From the NCBI GenBank assembly GCA_022827625.1, contig JAJEIE010000001.1, positions 45,684-109,683 of the forward strand: a DNA stretch of 64,000 nt, in the 5' to 3' direction. Of the stretch, positions 26,356 to 34,985 are shown piece after piece. A program made the position numbers and the translations under genes. Numbering within the stretch: position 1 is the stretch's first letter; each line of letters begins with the position of its first letter. The notes under the pieces are model-generated. The model saw nothing but the letters and a program-made list of their open reading frames with translations. It did not search any database and was not told the origin of the DNA. This stretch comes from Candidatus Poribacteria bacterium (GTDB lineage: Bacteria > Poribacteria > WGA-4E > WGA-3G).

Positions 26356-27300
26356 GTGACTGTTGGAATCATGCTGGCTTTAATGGGCTTGGCATCGTCC
26401 CAAATTATGGGCGACAACTTAATGGAAAGCATTAAAGTAACGCCGAAAATCGAAATCGTAGAGATACCGAGCGAATTTTCTGCTTTCAAACAAGTGGGCT
26501 GCAGCAAATATGCCAATGTTTTCGGTGTTCACATCTTCGCAACCCTAACAACACCTGAAGATAAACTCTCTCACGCCGCAGGCGTTTTGGCACAATACCT
26601 CGATAACGACGAAGATGGTGTTCCCGACAACACGCGGGTTCTCAGTCATCTGGTGAGCCGAAACGTCTTCATCATCATGCCCGGAACAGAGGCGGAGATG
26701 GAGCGGTTGGAAATGGATCTGATCGAAGACGCGGGTTATCGATTTGGTCAAGACCTATATGGCGAAGAAACCAAGCCGGATTTCCTTGTTGATGGAAAAA
26801 TCAACGTCCCCGATGGTGGGTACTACGACGGCGCATTAGAGGAAATTCTGCATCCTATTACGCATTATGGTTATGCCAACGCTTACCCCGAAGCGTTCGG
26901 AACGCGACGCGGCTCCGCCTTAGCGAAGTGCATGGATGCCGCCCGCGGCGGATATTTCGAGCAGGTACCACGAGGCGGACCCAAGAGCGGATATCCGGCA
27001 GAAGCTTGGTATCACTACACAGATGAAACTTGTGACTACGGTTGCATGATTACGGAGTATATCTACTGGGCTTTGACATCGATATTAGGGACACAAGATT
27101 TTCCAGGGCGACACGAAGAACTCAAAGTCGAATGGGAATTGAATACCAGAGAACTCGTTAGAACTGGAGATACTCCGGTATATGAACTTCTGACAGACCC
27201 ACAGTACAAATTCCCGACCAAAGCACCAGATGGAGATTACAAACCTTCGGCATTTCCCACCACGGTTATTCCTATCGTCGCTATTGAGGATGAAGATTAA
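26356..27300 (+). CDS. Secreted protein of unknown function with calcium-type loop
   Basis: GTG at 26356 is chosen because GGAGGAAAGGA ends just upstream and the frame then opens directly with a signal peptide (GIMLALMGLASSQIMG); a longer frame from 26311 lacks a ribosome site. 314 residues. YLDNDEDGVPDNTRV holds a DxDxDG EF-hand or thrombospondin-type calcium loop. EEILHPITHYGY resembles a shuffled metallopeptidase helix (H-x-x-x-H) but is not HExxH. Two Cys pairs (CMDAARGGY, CDYGC) suggest disulfides. I do not recognise a named family. Confidence 0.7.
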   Translation: MTVGIMLALMGLASSQIMGDNLMESIKVTPKIEIVEIPSEFSAFKQVGCSKYANVFGVHIFATLTTPEDKLSHAAGVLAQYLDNDEDGVPDNTRVLSHLVSRNVFIIMPGTEAEMERLEMDLIEDAGYRFGQDLYGEETKPDFLVDGKINVPDGGYYDGALEEILHPITHYGYANAYPEAFGTRRGSALAKCMDAARGGYFEQVPRGGPKSGYPAEAWYHYTDETCDYGCMITEYIYWALTSILGTQDFPGRHEELKVEWELNTRELVRTGDTPVYELLTDPQYKFPTKAPDGDYKPSAFPTTVIPIVAIEDED

Positions 27301-27430
27301 TAGTCTGTCAACATTGAAATGAAAGGTAACCCCGGCTTGTAGTAGTGTGATTTATCGCACGTCAATAACGGGCAATGAATGGTTTCCCTACTACGAACAA
27401 TCCATCTGTTTAGATGTGACAGACTACTAA
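27297..27430. repeat. Short element with 14-bp terminal inverted repeats
   Basis: TTAATAGTCTGTCA (27297-27310) and TGACAGACTACTAA (27417-27430) are inverted copies with one mismatch. Inside, GTAGTAG and CTACTAC form a second nested inverted pair, and CATCT-GTTT-AGATG a small hairpin. The 134-bp unit is MITE-like or encodes a structured RNA. It lies between two convergent genes and overlaps the stop codon of the upstream one. Confidence 0.55.
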
Positions 27431-27492
27431 GATGTGAAACAGCAGACCGCAGCGTTGCAGGAGGAGATGGGCAGGCGATCAAGAATAATGCA

Positions 27493-28482
27493 TTATCGCA
27501 GTCCCGCCGCCCGTAGCACCGTTTCCTGAACCGTAAACTCATGAGCGAGTGAACGATCAGGAGACTTCTCACCTCGCATATCAGCGACAAACGCTTGGAG
27601 GCTCTTGACGTAGCGCGGTCGTGGTTCCACAGGCACCGTCTGCCAACCTTTCGCATATCCATCCCGTTCTTCATCAAGACACAACCGCAATTCTGGAGGT
27701 TCAAGCGGCTCAAGAATTGCGCTCCCGCGTGTCCCGTAGACTTCCAATCGCCTTGACTTACCTGAATCGACTTCCAACGCTGTAGACTCAAGAATCGCCA
27801 ACCCTTTCGGATATTCAAGGACAGCTGCTGTGTTGTTCCGATACCACGGTACGTCATGTCCGTCGTGCCGCGAAAAGGGTGTCACCCGTGTCGGTCGTCC
27901 GAGTAATGCGACGATAATATCCGTAAGGTGACAGGCGAGGATGAACATAATACCGCCGGAGTGTTCACCGAGTGAGTCCCAACGCTGCCAATGCGCATCG
28001 CTTGAAGGTCCTGATGAGATTCGCCCCCGAACGGAAAAAATATCACCCAGTTTCCCAGCGTTTGCCCAATCCAAGATGAACTGAAAGCCTGCATTGTAGC
28101 GGAACATATAGCCGAGTTGCACAAGCAGATTTTTGTCGCGGGCGAGCTCTAAAACCTCTCGAAACGCATCAAGATTATCGCCCGCCGGTTTATCAAACCA
28201 GACGTGCTTGCCGTGTTCAAGAATCTCCCGTGCAAAGGTGAGATTCTGTGACACACGTCCCTGCGCTGCAACCCCAACGATTGTTTCATCTTCGAGTATC
28301 TCTTCTTTCGACGTAAACCAGTGAACACCTTCATAGACCGGACTTTGACCAAGTGTCTCTCGGACTTCCGGTGACGGTTCAAAGACACCGGCGAACTCAA
28401 TTTCGTCACTTTCCTTCATCACGCGGGCTTTTCCTGAAGCGTGGTCGTGGGAAATACCGTATTGTGCAAGTCTTAATTTCAC
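27493..28482 (-). CDS. Gfo/Idh/MocA family oxidoreductase
   Basis: 329 residues. The N-terminus (LRLAQYGISHDHA) is a divergent Rossmann start without the classic GxGxxG. HGKHVWFDKPAGDN (91-104) carries the catalytic Lys in D-K-P instead of E-K-P. LGYMFRYNAGF and GGIMFILACHLTDIIVALLG form the substrate domain. A dehydrogenase of sugars or cyclitols is likely. It stands alone on the minus strand. Confidence 0.85.
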   Translation of the reverse strand: MKLRLAQYGISHDHASGKARVMKESDEIEFAGVFEPSPEVRETLGQSPVYEGVHWFTSKEEILEDETIVGVAAQGRVSQNLTFAREILEHGKHVWFDKPAGDNLDAFREVLELARDKNLLVQLGYMFRYNAGFQFILDWANAGKLGDIFSVRGRISSGPSSDAHWQRWDSLGEHSGGIMFILACHLTDIIVALLGRPTRVTPFSRHDGHDVPWYRNNTAAVLEYPKGLAILESTALEVDSGKSRRLEVYGTRGSAILEPLEPPELRLCLDEERDGYAKGWQTVPVEPRPRYVKSLQAFVADMRGEKSPDRSLAHEFTVQETVLRAAGLR

Positions 28483-28630
28483 GTATTCTGCTCCTTAGAT
28501 AATGTCATGTTTAAAACCTATGATTACCAAAAACAACGGGTACAGTCTCATACGATTCTATCATAGAACCCGCATTGGTTGATAGAAAAAATGGGTGTGA
28601 TTTTTCGCTGCTTGTGCTAAACTTTAGCGT

Positions 28631-28915
28631 ATGAAAATCTCAATTCAACTCCAACTCTACACCAAACCGGATTGCCCGCTCTGTGACGAGGCAAAAGAGG
28701 TGTTGGAGCGTGTTGAAGCAAAAATGTCGTTTATTGCCATAGAAGAAATCGACATCACCAAGGATCTGAGGTTATTCACAAAATATAAGCATCTGATTCC
28801 TGTGCTCGAGTTGGATGGACAACAACTTTTTGTGCATCGCATTGTCGAGAAAAAATTGATGTGGCAATTGCGGTGGTACCGGTTTTGGAGGATTTTGATC
28901 AAGTTGACAAGTTAA
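28631..28915 (+). CDS. Glutaredoxin-like protein (DUF836 type)
   Basis: 94 residues with a thioredoxin fold: LQLYTKPDCPLCDEAKEVL carries the redox C16-P-L-C19, and HLIPVLELDGQQLFV contains the cis-Pro (IPV). The C-terminus is basic and Trp-rich (MWQLRWYRFWRIL). The family reduces disulfides or binds glutathione; targets are unknown. The gamma-glutamyltransferase gene begins 32 bases downstream, a sensible glutathione-related pairing. Confidence 0.85.
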   Translation: MKISIQLQLYTKPDCPLCDEAKEVLERVEAKMSFIAIEEIDITKDLRLFTKYKHLIPVLELDGQQLFVHRIVEKKLMWQLRWYRFWRILIKLTS

Positions 28916-28947
28916 AACTTACGAGAGAAAATAACAAGGAGGTTCCC

Positions 28948-30567
28948 ATGGCTTTTCCATCTCATGGTACAACACACCGATCTACTGTAACGGGGACACG
29001 CGGCATGGCGACGAGCGCACACCCACTTGCAAGCCTCGCTGGCGCACGCATGTTGCTTGCTGGGGGTAATGCGTTTGATGCAGCGGTCGCAGTGGCTTCA
29101 ACGCTCAACGTCGTTGAGCCTTATATGTCGGGTATTGCTGGCAATGGGTATATGTTACTTTATAGTGCGAAGGAGAAAACACATCGCGTGATAGACTATC
29201 TTGGCACTGCCCCTTACGGGGCGACGCTGGATGTCTATCCAACGCTCGAAAGCCAGCAGATTGGTATTCGCGCCGGTATGGTCCCGGGTGGATGTGGTGG
29301 TTGGTTGGCTGCGCTGGACCGTTATGGGAGCATGTCACGTGCCGACGTTTTTGCACCAGCGATTGAGTTGGCAGAAAATGGGTACGCCGTCACCGTCAAA
29401 AATGCGGAATTCATGGAAGGTGCGTACCACTATTTTTCGGAGAGGGCTGCGGAAGTTATCGCTTCACGGGGTAGGACCCCACATCCGGGTGAGGTTTTGG
29501 TGCAGAAGGACCTTGCGCAGACGTTCCGAACGGTTGTAGAAGGTGGGGCAGAGGCGTTCTATCGCGGCGACATTGCAAAAGAAATCGTACGTTTTTCTGA
29601 AGAGACGGGCGGGTTAATAACTGAAAAGGATTTGACTGATTTTGAGGTATTGTGGCAAGAACCGATTTCCGTTACTTACAAAGATTACGAAGTTTATTGC
29701 CCGCCGCCACCGTGTTCGGGCTTTCAGTATCTGGAGACGTTGAATATTTTAGAGAACGATGCACTCAGTGAACTCGGACACAATACCCCCGAATATCTAC
29801 ACCTTTTGATTGAAGCGATTAAACTGGCGAGTGCGGACAGAGCCGAACACGCACCACGTCTGAATCCACCGATTGAACGGTTGTTGTCTAAGGACTACGC
29901 CCGGGCACAACGCCAGCGTATCAGTGAGCAGGCAGCCGTTAGCGGTGGCGAACGCTGGTCAAAAGACAAACTGCCGGGTGAAATTATTGCTAACGATTGG
30001 ACGACCGAATGCACAACCCACTTTGATACCGCTGACGCGGAAGGTAATATTGTTGCAGTGACACAGAGCCTTGGTCAACCCTTCGGCACAGGTGTAATTC
30101 TCGGCTCAACGGGCATGTTTCTCAACAATTTCATGAATTGGTTTGATAGAATTCCAGAGAGTCCAAATGCTGTTGGACCACATAAACGGATAGAAATGTG
30201 TATGTCGCCGTGTCAAGTCTGGAAGGGCGAGAATCCGTTCGCCGCGATTGGCACACCTGGAAGCCACGGTATCCTTCAGACAACGCTTCAGATGGTGTTG
30301 AACTTGATTGAGCACGGGATGAATGTCCAAGCAGCGATTGAGGCACCGCGCGTTCGATTGATTAATCCTGGGACGCATGTGAGTATGGAGGGACGGATTC
30401 CGGTTGCAGTCCGTGCAGCATTGGAAGCACGTGGACATGACGTAGAGGTATTGCCCGATTGGACGGCAACCGTCGGCGGTGGTCACGGTATTGCCTTTGA
30501 TACCGAAGAAGGCAGTTTCATGGGTGGTGCCGATCCGCGGCGTGATGGGTATGCCATAGGAGTGTGA
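28948..30567 (+). CDS. Gamma-glutamyltransferase family protein
   Basis: 539 residues from ATG 28948 (AAGGAGG upstream); an earlier in-frame start overlaps the glutaredoxin gene. No signal peptide, unlike classical periplasmic enzymes. AGGNAFDAAVAVASTLNVVEPYMSG is the large-subunit start. The predicted autocleavage nucleophile is T356 in C-T-T-H-F, opening the small subunit (EGNIVAVTQSLG). TPGSHGILQTTLQMVLNLI is the oxyanion block. The family hydrolyses or transfers gamma-glutamyl groups. In Poribacteria these paralogues are numerous and substrates are open. Confidence 0.9.
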   Translation: MAFPSHGTTHRSTVTGTRGMATSAHPLASLAGARMLLAGGNAFDAAVAVASTLNVVEPYMSGIAGNGYMLLYSAKEKTHRVIDYLGTAPYGATLDVYPTLESQQIGIRAGMVPGGCGGWLAALDRYGSMSRADVFAPAIELAENGYAVTVKNAEFMEGAYHYFSERAAEVIASRGRTPHPGEVLVQKDLAQTFRTVVEGGAEAFYRGDIAKEIVRFSEETGGLITEKDLTDFEVLWQEPISVTYKDYEVYCPPPPCSGFQYLETLNILENDALSELGHNTPEYLHLLIEAIKLASADRAEHAPRLNPPIERLLSKDYARAQRQRISEQAAVSGGERWSKDKLPGEIIANDWTTECTTHFDTADAEGNIVAVTQSLGQPFGTGVILGSTGMFLNNFMNWFDRIPESPNAVGPHKRIEMCMSPCQVWKGENPFAAIGTPGSHGILQTTLQMVLNLIEHGMNVQAAIEAPRVRLINPGTHVSMEGRIPVAVRAALEARGHDVEVLPDWTATVGGGHGIAFDTEEGSFMGGADPRRDGYAIGV

Positions 30568-30569
30568 AA

Positions 30570-31019
30570 ATGGTTCATCCGAAACACATCGTTGCTGTCT
30601 CTGGATTGATACGTCATCCCAACGGTAAAATCTTGCTCATACGGAGTCCACGCCGCGGTTGGGAGTTTCCTGGGGGTCAAGTTGAGGAAGGTGAGAACCT
30701 GATTGAAGCATTGCGGCGTGAAATCCAGGAGGAGTCCGGTGTCACCGCGTCAATTGGATCACTGGTTGGTGTTTACTCAAATATCAAAGCACCGACAAAA
30801 TTGATGTTTGGTTTCTTAGGAGATTACGTTTCTGGTGAGTTAAGGACAAGCGATGAGAGTTTAGAAGTCGAATGGGTTGCCTGTGATTCGGCTTTGCAGC
30901 GTGTATTGAATCCGGCTATTTATGACCGAATGAAAGATATGCTCGATTTTTCGGGACGTGTCATTTATCGCGTTTATACCAATAACCCGTATCATGTTTG
31001 TGAAGAGAGTTCCTTGTGA
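30570..31019 (+). CDS. NUDIX hydrolase
   Basis: 149 residues from ATG 30570, which has AGGAG 7 bases upstream; a GTG at 30564 in the same frame would overlap the preceding stop. The NUDIX box is complete: GGQVEEGENLIEALRREIQE then ESGV. SGLIRHPNGKILLIRSPRRGWEFP is the usual lead strand. The gene sits within 2 bases of the gamma-glutamyltransferase stop, so the two are almost certainly co-transcribed. Substrate unknown. Confidence 0.88.
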   Translation: MVHPKHIVAVSGLIRHPNGKILLIRSPRRGWEFPGGQVEEGENLIEALRREIQEESGVTASIGSLVGVYSNIKAPTKLMFGFLGDYVSGELRTSDESLEVEWVACDSALQRVLNPAIYDRMKDMLDFSGRVIYRVYTNNPYHVCEESSL

Positions 31020-31097
31020 AACAGTGGCGCGTCCGTTCATTAAAGATGTATTTTTTTCAGATTTTATATCTATTATAATGTTTTTTAAGGAGAAAAT

Positions 31098-32147
31098 ATG
31101 AAAGGTTTTAACGTTACGAGCAGATGTCTGCTTTTGATATTAGGACTGCTTTTAATCTCTGGTTGTGATGCAATCCAAGATGTAATTATTTCTGAACCAC
31201 CAAGTGGAACCGATACCGAACCGCTTCACGTAACGATGGTATATCCCAGCGATTGTGTAGATTCCGCGGCGTACTGTCTTGCCTTCCATATCGGTGTAAG
31301 GACTGCGGAGGAAACCCTTGGAATTGCACTCACTGAAGTAAACGGTATGGAAAACGATCCGGTAGCCACAGAGAGACTCCTAAGAGATGCAGCACAAAAT
31401 TCAGATCTTGTTTTGACTGCAGGCTATCAGATGGGAGACATACTTGCGCGCGTTGCCCTGGAGTTTCCTGAGGTCAAGTTTGCAATTTTCGATGTTGTCC
31501 TCGATATTCCAAATGTGGCTTCTGTGAACTATAAATCTAACGAAGGATCATTTCTGGTGGGGGCAATCGCTGCTTTGAAATCAGAAAGTAACAAAATCGG
31601 CTATATCGGCGGTGCGGATGTTCCACTGTTACAAGAATTTGAAGCAGGCTATATTGCGGGAATTCACACAATTAATCCAGACGCGGCAATCACTGTGGAA
31701 TATATTAGCAGAGATGCGGCAGGATTCGGTCAACCTGAAAAAGCGAAAGAACTGGCTTTAGCACAATATGCAAACGGGGTTGACGTGATTTATGTCGCTG
31801 CGGGTGGATCCGGTCAAGGCGTGCTCGAAGCGGCACAGGCAGAAAAAAAGTTCATCATTTGGGTTGACTCTAATGGGAACCATCTTGCTCCAGGACTTGT
31901 TTTGACAAGTATGACAAAAGAAATTCCGACTTCTGTGCAGCGTATTATTCGAGAAACCGCTGCAGGCAGTTTTATGGCAGGTATCCGTTTCTTTGGTGTA
32001 GCAGATGGTGATGTCAGTTATGCTGTTGACGAACACAACCAGCCGCTGCTCTCAGACGACCTCATAGAAACTATTGAATCGCTAAAAGCAAAAATTATTG
32101 CTGGCGAGATCACGGTGCCGGACACAGTTTCACTGCCGCGTCAATAG
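31098..32147 (+). CDS. BMP-family substrate-binding lipoprotein
   Basis: 349 residues. A lipoprotein signal ends L-I-S-G-C23. The body is a periplasmic-binding fold of the Bmp/PnrA group: AFHIGVRTAEETLGI, LTAGYQMGDILARVALEFPE, FAIFDVVLDIPNVASVNYKS.EGSFLVG and GYIGGADVPLLQEFEAGY. The group binds purine nucleosides or related solutes for ABC uptake. No permease or ATPase lies nearby, so partners must be elsewhere. AAGGAG precedes the ATG. Confidence 0.9.
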   Translation: MKGFNVTSRCLLLILGLLLISGCDAIQDVIISEPPSGTDTEPLHVTMVYPSDCVDSAAYCLAFHIGVRTAEETLGIALTEVNGMENDPVATERLLRDAAQNSDLVLTAGYQMGDILARVALEFPEVKFAIFDVVLDIPNVASVNYKSNEGSFLVGAIAALKSESNKIGYIGGADVPLLQEFEAGYIAGIHTINPDAAITVEYISRDAAGFGQPEKAKELALAQYANGVDVIYVAAGGSGQGVLEAAQAEKKFIIWVDSNGNHLAPGLVLTSMTKEIPTSVQRIIRETAAGSFMAGIRFFGVADGDVSYAVDEHNQPLLSDDLIETIESLKAKIIAGEITVPDTVSLPRQ

Positions 32148-32169
32148 TCCTTTCAAGATGGAGAATTTT

Positions 32170-32556
32170 ATGCTTACCCAATATCCGTACCCAGAGTTTG
32201 AAGGCAGACGGAATATCGGCGTTGGAATTCTGCTGACGTTCATCACGTTTGGTATCTATGGACTTGTCTGGCAATATAAACAAATGAAAATAATAAATGC
32301 TTGGCTTGGGAGCGATCAGTTCTCTTTTTGGAAGTGGTTTTTTCTTACCATAGTTACCTGCGGTATTTATGAGGTTTATGAAGAATACAAGATGGGAGAA
32401 GCCATCAATACAATCCAGTACAACAATAATTTTTCTGTGACCTCTCATCTCCCGATTATCTGTCTCCTTTTAACGCTCTTCGGTATGGGACTTATCACGA
32501 CCGCTATCCAACAACACCATATCAACAAGTTTTACGATAGACACTCTAATGCTTAA
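32170..32556 (+). CDS. DUF4234 membrane protein
   Basis: 128 residues from ATG 32170 (GGAG 6 bases upstream). RRNIGVGILLTFITFGIYGLVWQYK is the DUF4234 start; further helices lie at WFFLTIVTCGIYEVYEEYKM and LPIICLLLTLFGMGLITTAI. Three or so transmembrane segments. Function unknown. The stop overlaps the next gene by 8 bases, so the two are translationally coupled. Confidence 0.82.
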   Translation: MLTQYPYPEFEGRRNIGVGILLTFITFGIYGLVWQYKQMKIINAWLGSDQFSFWKWFFLTIVTCGIYEVYEEYKMGEAINTIQYNNNFSVTSHLPIICLLLTLFGMGLITTAIQQHHINKFYDRHSNA

Positions 32557-32923
32557 TCATACACTTCTCGCGCGCCTATTTCTTATCGGATTGGGTGGAT
32601 TCGGACTCTATACCGCAGCCTCTGAAATGTCCGCAACAGAGGTTTCACTGATTCCGTGTCTATTTCATTTAGTGACGGATTTGGTGTGTCCTGGGTGTGG
32701 GATGACGCGGGCGTGCCTTGCCATAACGCACGGACATTTCGGGGAGGCGTGGCACTATCACCCGTTTTCTTTTTTAATTATCGGATTGGCTATTGGGATG
32801 GCATTTTTTCCGGTATGGTTCAAAAACGCGTGGAGTCGTTGTTCACCGATCACTCGAAACGTACTTGCCGTTAGCGGAATTGTCCTATGTCTTTCCGTTT
32901 GGATTCATAAACTGTGGGCCTAA
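32549..32923 (+). CDS. DUF2752 membrane protein
   Basis: 124 residues with three hydrophobic helices. The family hallmark CPGCGMTRA is present after LVTDLV, a Cys-x-x-Cys near a membrane border. DUF2752 proteins are small, common in diverse bacteria and uncharacterised; the Cys pair suggests redox or metal binding. Overlaps the DUF4234 gene by 8 bases. Confidence 0.85.
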   Translation: MLNHTLLARLFLIGLGGFGLYTAASEMSATEVSLIPCLFHLVTDLVCPGCGMTRACLAITHGHFGEAWHYHPFSFLIIGLAIGMAFFPVWFKNAWSRCSPITRNVLAVSGIVLCLSVWIHKLWA

Positions 32924-32973
32924 AGCACAAAATCGCTTCACTTAAGAGATTGACTATAGTATAGTTTGAAGCC

Positions 32974-33912
32974 TTAATAACTCCTCAGTACAGTGCCTTT
33001 TGCCCCGACGATCCAACCGGCGTTTTTATTGAGGTAAATATCCTGCAAGTTATGTCGTGCGGGTGAAGGATAGCGGTTCCATGTCTTACCACTATCTGTT
33101 GTGTGAAGGATTAACCCTTTCTCGCCGATTGCCCATCCGCGCCGTTCGTCATGGAATGCAACACCCCGCAAGTTTTGACTGACGGAACTTTTCTGCCGCA
33201 GCCACGTTCTTCCACCATTCGCAGTGTGGAGGATCAGCCCATTCGTACCGACAATCCACCCGCGCGTTACATCTGCGAAATAAACACTGAATAGCGGCTG
33301 TTCGGCATTGCTTCTTTGGCGCACCCATCGTTTTCCGCCATCTTGGGTATGAAGCACTTCACCTTCCTCGCCAACAATCCAACCGCGCTGTGGATCGACA
33401 AAATGGACACCCCAAAGGTGTTTATCTGAAAGGTCACGTAGACTTTCCCAACGACCGCCGCCGTTTTCTGTCCAAAGCACCGTCCCTTTTCCGCCGACCG
33501 CCCATCCTTCTGTTGTGCTAACGAAATGGATATCTAAGATACCCGGCGGTCTACTTTGACTCCGTATTTGGTGTTGCCCACTCCATGTAGTCCCCCCGCT
33601 CGCCGTATAGTGGACTTGCCCGATACTCGCAATCCAACCGTTATTTGGGGTTGTGAAATTAACCTGGGTCAGTGTATCTTTAGAAATGGAGGATGCTGTC
33701 CAAGTCGTTCCGCCATCGGTAGTAGATAGGACCGTTCCCGCGGTGCCGACTGCCCAACCGCGTTTGGCATCAACAAAATGGACACCGTAGAGATGCGTGT
33801 CTGTGCCGCTCTCAATCTGTCGCCAGTCAAATTCTGTTGTGTCTTGCGAGCATCCGAAGTATATAAGGCTACCGCATAAAATAATAAGAGCGAGATACAT
33901 CTTTTTACGCAT
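32974..33912 (-). CDS. Ycf48-like BNR-repeat lipoprotein
   Basis: 312 residues from ATG 33912 (AAGGGG upstream); the longer frame to 34083 reads through the promoter. Lipobox Y-F-G-C21. At least six repeats follow of the form GVHFVD..RGWAVG..GTVL.T.DGG.TW, each a propeller blade of the Ycf48/HCF136 or sialidase-like kind. In cyanobacteria Ycf48 helps photosystem II assembly, but bacterial relatives without photosynthesis are of unknown role. Likely an outer surface or periplasmic scaffold. Confidence 0.87.
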   Translation of the reverse strand: MRKKMYLALIILCGSLIYFGCSQDTTEFDWRQIESGTDTHLYGVHFVDAKRGWAVGTAGTVLSTTDGGTTWTASSISKDTLTQVNFTTPNNGWIASIGQVHYTASGGTTWSGQHQIRSQSRPPGILDIHFVSTTEGWAVGGKGTVLWTENGGGRWESLRDLSDKHLWGVHFVDPQRGWIVGEEGEVLHTQDGGKRWVRQRSNAEQPLFSVYFADVTRGWIVGTNGLILHTANGGRTWLRQKSSVSQNLRGVAFHDERRGWAIGEKGLILHTTDSGKTWNRYPSPARHNLQDIYLNKNAGWIVGAKGTVLRSY

Positions 33913-33978
33913 TTCAAGACCCCTTCTCTGGACAAAATTTTTTATTGCATCTATTTCTGAATCGTGGTAGACTATACT

Positions 33979-34007
33979 ATTATAAAGCATCTGCATGGAG
34001 TTGTCAA
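33979..34007 (-). promoter_or_regulatory. Consensus sigma-70 promoter for the BNR-repeat lipoprotein gene
   Basis: On the minus strand TTGACA, 17 bases, TATAAT: a full match to consensus at ideal spacing. The ATG lies about 67 bases downstream at 33912. It overlaps the upstream region of the divergent kinase gene at 34037. Confidence 0.8.
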
Positions 34008-34036
34008 GTGCTTTAGAGATAGCATACTGGCGTATC

Positions 34037-34957
34037 ATGTATATCATCGGAATTGATGGCGGCGGAACAAAAACCGTCGGCATTCTGACGACAGAGACCG
34101 GGCAACATCTCGCACAAGTCCAATCAGGACCTGCGAACTACCATGTAGTTGGTGAAACACAGACGCAGGCGGTTCTGGAAAGTGTCGTCGGAGAACTTTG
34201 TGAAAGAGCGGGTGTTTCAAGGGCAAGCCCGATTCGCTTCTGTTTGGGAATGGCAGGCTTAGGACGCGCTGCGGATCGAGAAGTCATCGGCAAGATTTGC
34301 GATAAACTCGGTATTCGGGACTCTCCTCATGGCGTTCGGCGCATCCTGACCCACGATGCACACATCGCATTGGTTGGTGGAACCGGAAAACTGGAAGGCG
34401 TAATTGTCATCTCTGGAACGGGCGCTATTGTTTACGGTATCAATGCCGATGGTAAAGAAGGGCGTGCAAGTGGTTGGGGATATCTGCTTGGAGATGAAGG
34501 GAGCGGCTACGATATAGCTATCAGAGGACTTCAGGCGGTTGCTCGCGCGGCTGATGGTAGAGATGCGCCAACTGAGTTGACAAACCGCATTCTTGACAGG
34601 CTTGAATTGAACGAACCAAGCGAGTTGATCCGCTGGGTACATGCTGCAAGTCGGGACGCGATTGCCCGCTTAGCTGAGGTCGTATTTGACACTGCCCGAA
34701 CAATAGACCCTGTTGCAAAACGGATTGTTAACAACGCTGCCGATGAACTCGTTTGCGCCGCTCGTAGTGTAATTGAACAATTAGAATTCACAGAACCGTT
34801 TGATGTTGTTCTCAGTGGTGGCAATTTCATCCACCAACCGATGTTTGTAGATAAACTCCGCGACCGACTTGTAGAGATTCGACCCGAAGCGTCGCTGCGA
34901 CTCCCAAGACATGAACCGGCTTACGGGGCAGTGTTGTTAGCACAGACGCAATTGTAG
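34037..34957 (+). CDS. BadF/BadG/BcrA/BcrD-type sugar kinase (N-acetylglucosamine/MurNAc kinase-like)
   Basis: 306 residues from ATG 34037. The ASKHA phosphate-1 loop IIGIDGGGTKTVGIL is at the N-terminus, adenosine and phosphate-2 blocks are VIVISGTGAIVYGI and SGWGYLLGDEGSGYDIAI, and VVLSGGNFIHQP closes the fold. It is followed by murQ after 28 bases, so the likely job is phosphorylation of amino sugars recovered from peptidoglycan. Eukaryotic-type GlcNAc kinases have the same fold. Confidence 0.87.
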   Translation: MYIIGIDGGGTKTVGILTTETGQHLAQVQSGPANYHVVGETQTQAVLESVVGELCERAGVSRASPIRFCLGMAGLGRAADREVIGKICDKLGIRDSPHGVRRILTHDAHIALVGGTGKLEGVIVISGTGAIVYGINADGKEGRASGWGYLLGDEGSGYDIAIRGLQAVARAADGRDAPTELTNRILDRLELNEPSELIRWVHAASRDAIARLAEVVFDTARTIDPVAKRIVNNAADELVCAARSVIEQLEFTEPFDVVLSGGNFIHQPMFVDKLRDRLVEIRPEASLRLPRHEPAYGAVLLAQTQL

Positions 34958-34985
34958 GCGGAAATTGTTGCCAGCAAAGGAATGC

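Noticed and set aside
27297..27857. Long minus-strand frame overlapping the Gfo/Idh gene
   Set aside because: It overlaps the 3' part of the well-supported dehydrogenase in another frame and has no ribosome site or family match.
33995..34036. Upstream start for the sugar kinase
   Set aside because: The extra codons lie over the divergent promoter region and precede the typical N-terminus; the ATG at 34037 fits the family start.
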